NCBI RefSeq assembly: GCF_023509015.1
Contig: NZ_CP094975.1
Span: 441,501-505,500, forward strand
Reading direction: 5' to 3'
Origin: Pseudomonas abieticivorans
GTDB lineage: Bacteria; Pseudomonadota; Gammaproteobacteria; Pseudomonadales; Pseudomonadaceae
DNA: 64,000 nt
The translations under genes were made by a program, and so were the position numbers. Below are positions 62,198-64,000 of the stretch, piece after piece (within the stretch, counting starts at the first letter, position 1; each line of letters opens with the position of its first letter). The notes under the pieces are model-generated. The model worked only from the letters and a program-made list of their open reading frames with translations. It did not search any database and was not told the origin of the DNA.

Positions 62198-63208
62198 TCA
62201 GCTCCCGGCACCGCCATGTGCCTCCTCAAAGAAATAATCCTTCCAGCTATCGGCCTTGTTCTTCAACACGCCCAGCTCCTGTAACTTCTCGGCATAGATA
62301 TAGGTACGCTGCGGCACGATGGTGAAGTCGATCTCCGGGTCTTTCACGATCTTCTCGACCAGGTCCAACGGCAGCTTGGACTGCTCGACGCGAATGTAGG
62401 TCTTGGCTGCCTCGGTCTTGTCGGCCTTGATGATTTTCTCAGCCTCGGCCAACGCGTCATAGAACGCCTTGTAGGTCTTGGGGTTTTGGTCGTGGAATTT
62501 TTGCGTGGTGTACAGCACGTTGAACGTCGCCTGGCCGCCCAAGGCATCGTACGAACTCAACACTTTATGCACCTTGGGGTTTTCCAGTTCCTGGTATTGG
62601 AACGGCGGGCTTGAGAAGTGCGCATTGATCTCCGAGCCGCCGGCCAGCAGCGCCGAGGTGGCGTCCGGGTGCGGCACGCTGACGGAAATAGTGTCGAAGC
62701 GCTTGAAGTCGGCATTGCCGAACTGCTTGGCGGTTTCGATCTGCAGGGTACGCGACTGGAAGCCCACGCCTGCGGCCGGCACGGCGATGCGGTCCTTGTC
62801 GCTGAAGTCTTTCAGGGTCTTGACGTTGGGGTTGTTGGTCAACAGGTAATTGGGCATCGAGCCCAAGGAGGCGATGGCCTTGACGTTCTGCTTGCCCTTG
62901 GTGCGGTCCCAGATGGTCAGCATCGGCGGCACCCCGGCCGACACTACATCGAGGGCGCCGGCCAGCAGCGCTTCGTTCATGGCAGTGGCGCCGGAGATGC
63001 TGTTCCAGTCGACCTTGATGTCGAGCCCCTGCTCCTTGCCGTGTTTCTCGATCAGCTGTTGATCGCGCACCACGTCGAGGATCAGGTAACCGATGCCAAA
63101 CTGCTGGGCGATGCTGATCTTGCCTTCGGCGTGGGCGCTGGTGCCGAGCACGGCGCCAATCAAGCCCAGGGCGATGGATAAACGGGATAACGCAGGACGC
63201 TTGGCCAT
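62198..63208 (-). CDS. ABC transporter substrate-binding protein (NitT/TauT family)
   Basis: Periplasmic binding protein of 336 residues of the sulfonate/nitrate/taurine type (SsuA-like fold). Signal peptide (LSIALGLIGAVLGTSAHA) then GKISIAQQFGIGYLILDVVR. Typical segments are GATAMNEALLAGALDVVSAG, VPAAGVGFQSRTLQIETAKQ and VSVPHPDATSALLAGGSEIN. The substrate is an organic acid or sulfonate not identifiable here. It follows the permease by 38 bases, and the ATPase is presumably outside the window. Confidence 0.88.
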   Translation of the reverse strand: MAKRPALSRLSIALGLIGAVLGTSAHAEGKISIAQQFGIGYLILDVVRDQQLIEKHGKEQGLDIKVDWNSISGATAMNEALLAGALDVVSAGVPPMLTIWDRTKGKQNVKAIASLGSMPNYLLTNNPNVKTLKDFSDKDRIAVPAAGVGFQSRTLQIETAKQFGNADFKRFDTISVSVPHPDATSALLAGGSEINAHFSSPPFQYQELENPKVHKVLSSYDALGGQATFNVLYTTQKFHDQNPKTYKAFYDALAEAEKIIKADKTEAAKTYIRVEQSKLPLDLVEKIVKDPEIDFTIVPQRTYIYAEKLQELGVLKNKADSWKDYFFEEAHGGAGS

Positions 63209-63245
63209 GAAGAATGCTCGCAGATGTATAGGTATGTAATGGGGT

Positions 63246-63998
63246 TCAGCGCTGCATGCCCCAGCGCTTGATGGTCAAACGCTCGAAGGTGTTGAACAGC
63301 AGGTTCTCGACCAAAAGACCGATGATGATCACCGCCGCAAGGCCGGCGAACACCTTGTCGGTGTAGAGCTCGTTACGGTTCTGGTAGATGTACCACCCCA
63401 GGCCACCCTTGCCGGACGAGGCGCCGAACACCAGTTCAGCGGCGATCAGGGTGCGCCAGGCAAAGGCCCAGCCGATCTTCAGGCCCGCCAGAATCGACGG
63501 CAGCGCGGCCGGGATCAGGATGTACCAGACAAAACGCAGCCCGCGCAGGCCATAGTTGCGCCCGGCCATGCGCTGGGTGTCGGACACCGCCATAAACCCC
63601 GAATAGGTGTTCAGCGCCAGGGCCCACAGCACCGAGTGCACCAGCACGAACACCAGGCTGCCCTCACCCAGGCCGAACCACAGCAGCGACAACGGCAACA
63701 GCGCAATGGCCGGCAGCGGGTTGAACATGGCGGTCAGGGTGCTGAGCAGGTCGCGGCCCAGTTGGGTAGAGACCGCCAAGGTAGTCAGGCCGAACGCCAA
63801 CACGATGCCGATCACGTAGCCCTTGACCAGCACGGTCAGGGAAATCCACACCTTGGCCAGCAACTCGCCGCTGGCGATGCCCTCGTAGAAGGCCTGGGCG
63901 GTTTGCAAGAAGCTCGGCAGCAGTAGGTCGTTGCCCTGTAAGCGCGCGGCGATCTCCCAAAGGATCATCAACGCGACCAGGATCACCGTCTTGCGCAC
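63246..63998 (-). CDS. ABC transporter permease (SsuC/TauC-like), possibly cut by the window end
   Basis: BPD-type inner membrane permease, at least 250 residues, about six helices (LVKGYVIGIVLAFGLTTLAV, AMFNPLPAIALLPLSLLWFG). The EAA loop that contacts the ATPase reads AGRNYGLRGLRFVWYILIPA, close to the binding-protein-dependent consensus EAA-G. The first codon visible at 63998 is GTG at the extreme edge, so the true start may be upstream. Partner of the binding protein at 62198-63208. Confidence 0.87.
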   Translation of the reverse strand: MRKTVILVALMILWEIAARLQGNDLLLPSFLQTAQAFYEGIASGELLAKVWISLTVLVKGYVIGIVLAFGLTTLAVSTQLGRDLLSTLTAMFNPLPAIALLPLSLLWFGLGEGSLVFVLVHSVLWALALNTYSGFMAVSDTQRMAGRNYGLRGLRFVWYILIPAALPSILAGLKIGWAFAWRTLIAAELVFGASSGKGGLGWYIYQNRNELYTDKVFAGLAAVIIIGLLVENLLFNTFERLTIKRWGMQR

Positions 63999-64000
63999 CC

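Overview
This window looks like a chromosomal segment of a fluorescent-type Pseudomonas (fluorescens/putida lineage). The evidence is the high GC content, the Pseudomonas-style phenylacetate (paa) cluster, an eat-eutBC ethanolamine operon, and many copies of a short palindrome of the type GTAGGAGCGGATTTATCCGC, which is typical of Pseudomonas REP/REPIN repeats. No rRNA, tRNA, CRISPR array, IS element or transposase was seen. Most of it reads as ordinary metabolic and regulatory chromosome.

Layout. 1-5.5 kb: a small Fur-like regulator, a two-helix membrane protein, a lipoprotein with 23 consecutive GGT glycine codons, a LysR/aldo-keto reductase pair, an orphan Mor-like regulator, a VOC protein, a GNAT acetyltransferase and a secreted YbhB-like protein. 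5.5-10.5 kb: ethanolamine permease and ammonia-lyase (eat-eutB-eutC) with a divergent AraC regulator. 10.5-11.4 kb: eight tandem ~102-bp REPIN units. 11.4-20.6 kb: GFA protein, MFS transporter, LysR/GST pair, MscS-type channel, a PAS-PAS chemoreceptor broken by a one-base insertion, a membrane-protein operon ending in an unannotatable-size 24-residue peptide gene, a DUF1003 protein and aroQ. 20.6-23.6 kb: a ~970-residue toxin-like protein with a TcdA/TcdB-type glycosyltransferase domain. 23.6-39.7 kb: the phenylacetate cluster, with FeaR-like AraC, paaX and paaY on the minus strand and paaFGHJK, paaABCDE, paaZ and a porin on the plus strand. 39.7-46.3 kb: P1 peptidase, APC permease, LuxR regulator, an enoyl-CoA hydratase/isomerase-family protein, and a divergent TerC/NhaR pair. 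46.3-52.5 kb: DUF1993, YceH, an AroE paralogue, small secreted or hypothetical proteins, PBP7 (pbpG) and a GAF-GGDEF protein. 52.8-62.1 kb: a two-component system followed by a third gene with a degenerate receiver, a lipoprotein, and a complete RND-MFP-OMF efflux operon. 62.2-64 kb: a sulfonate/nitrate-type ABC binding protein and permease, running off the window end.

How the genes work together. The paa genes encode ligation (PaaK), epoxidation (PaaABCDE), ring opening and aldehyde oxidation (PaaZ), and beta-oxidation (PaaFGHJ), under PaaX/PaaY control; the promoter regions of paaY/paaF and of paaABCDE share a TTGT(G)TATCAC motif. The eut genes take up ethanolamine and split it to acetaldehyde and ammonia without a microcompartment. 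The peptidase/permease/regulator trio may be a small peptide-use module. The most unusual items are the glycosyltransferase toxin-like protein with altered UDP-sugar-site residues, the tandem REPIN array, the frameshifted BdlA-like receptor, the degenerate third regulator, and the RND pump with a His-rich loop and no relay lysine.
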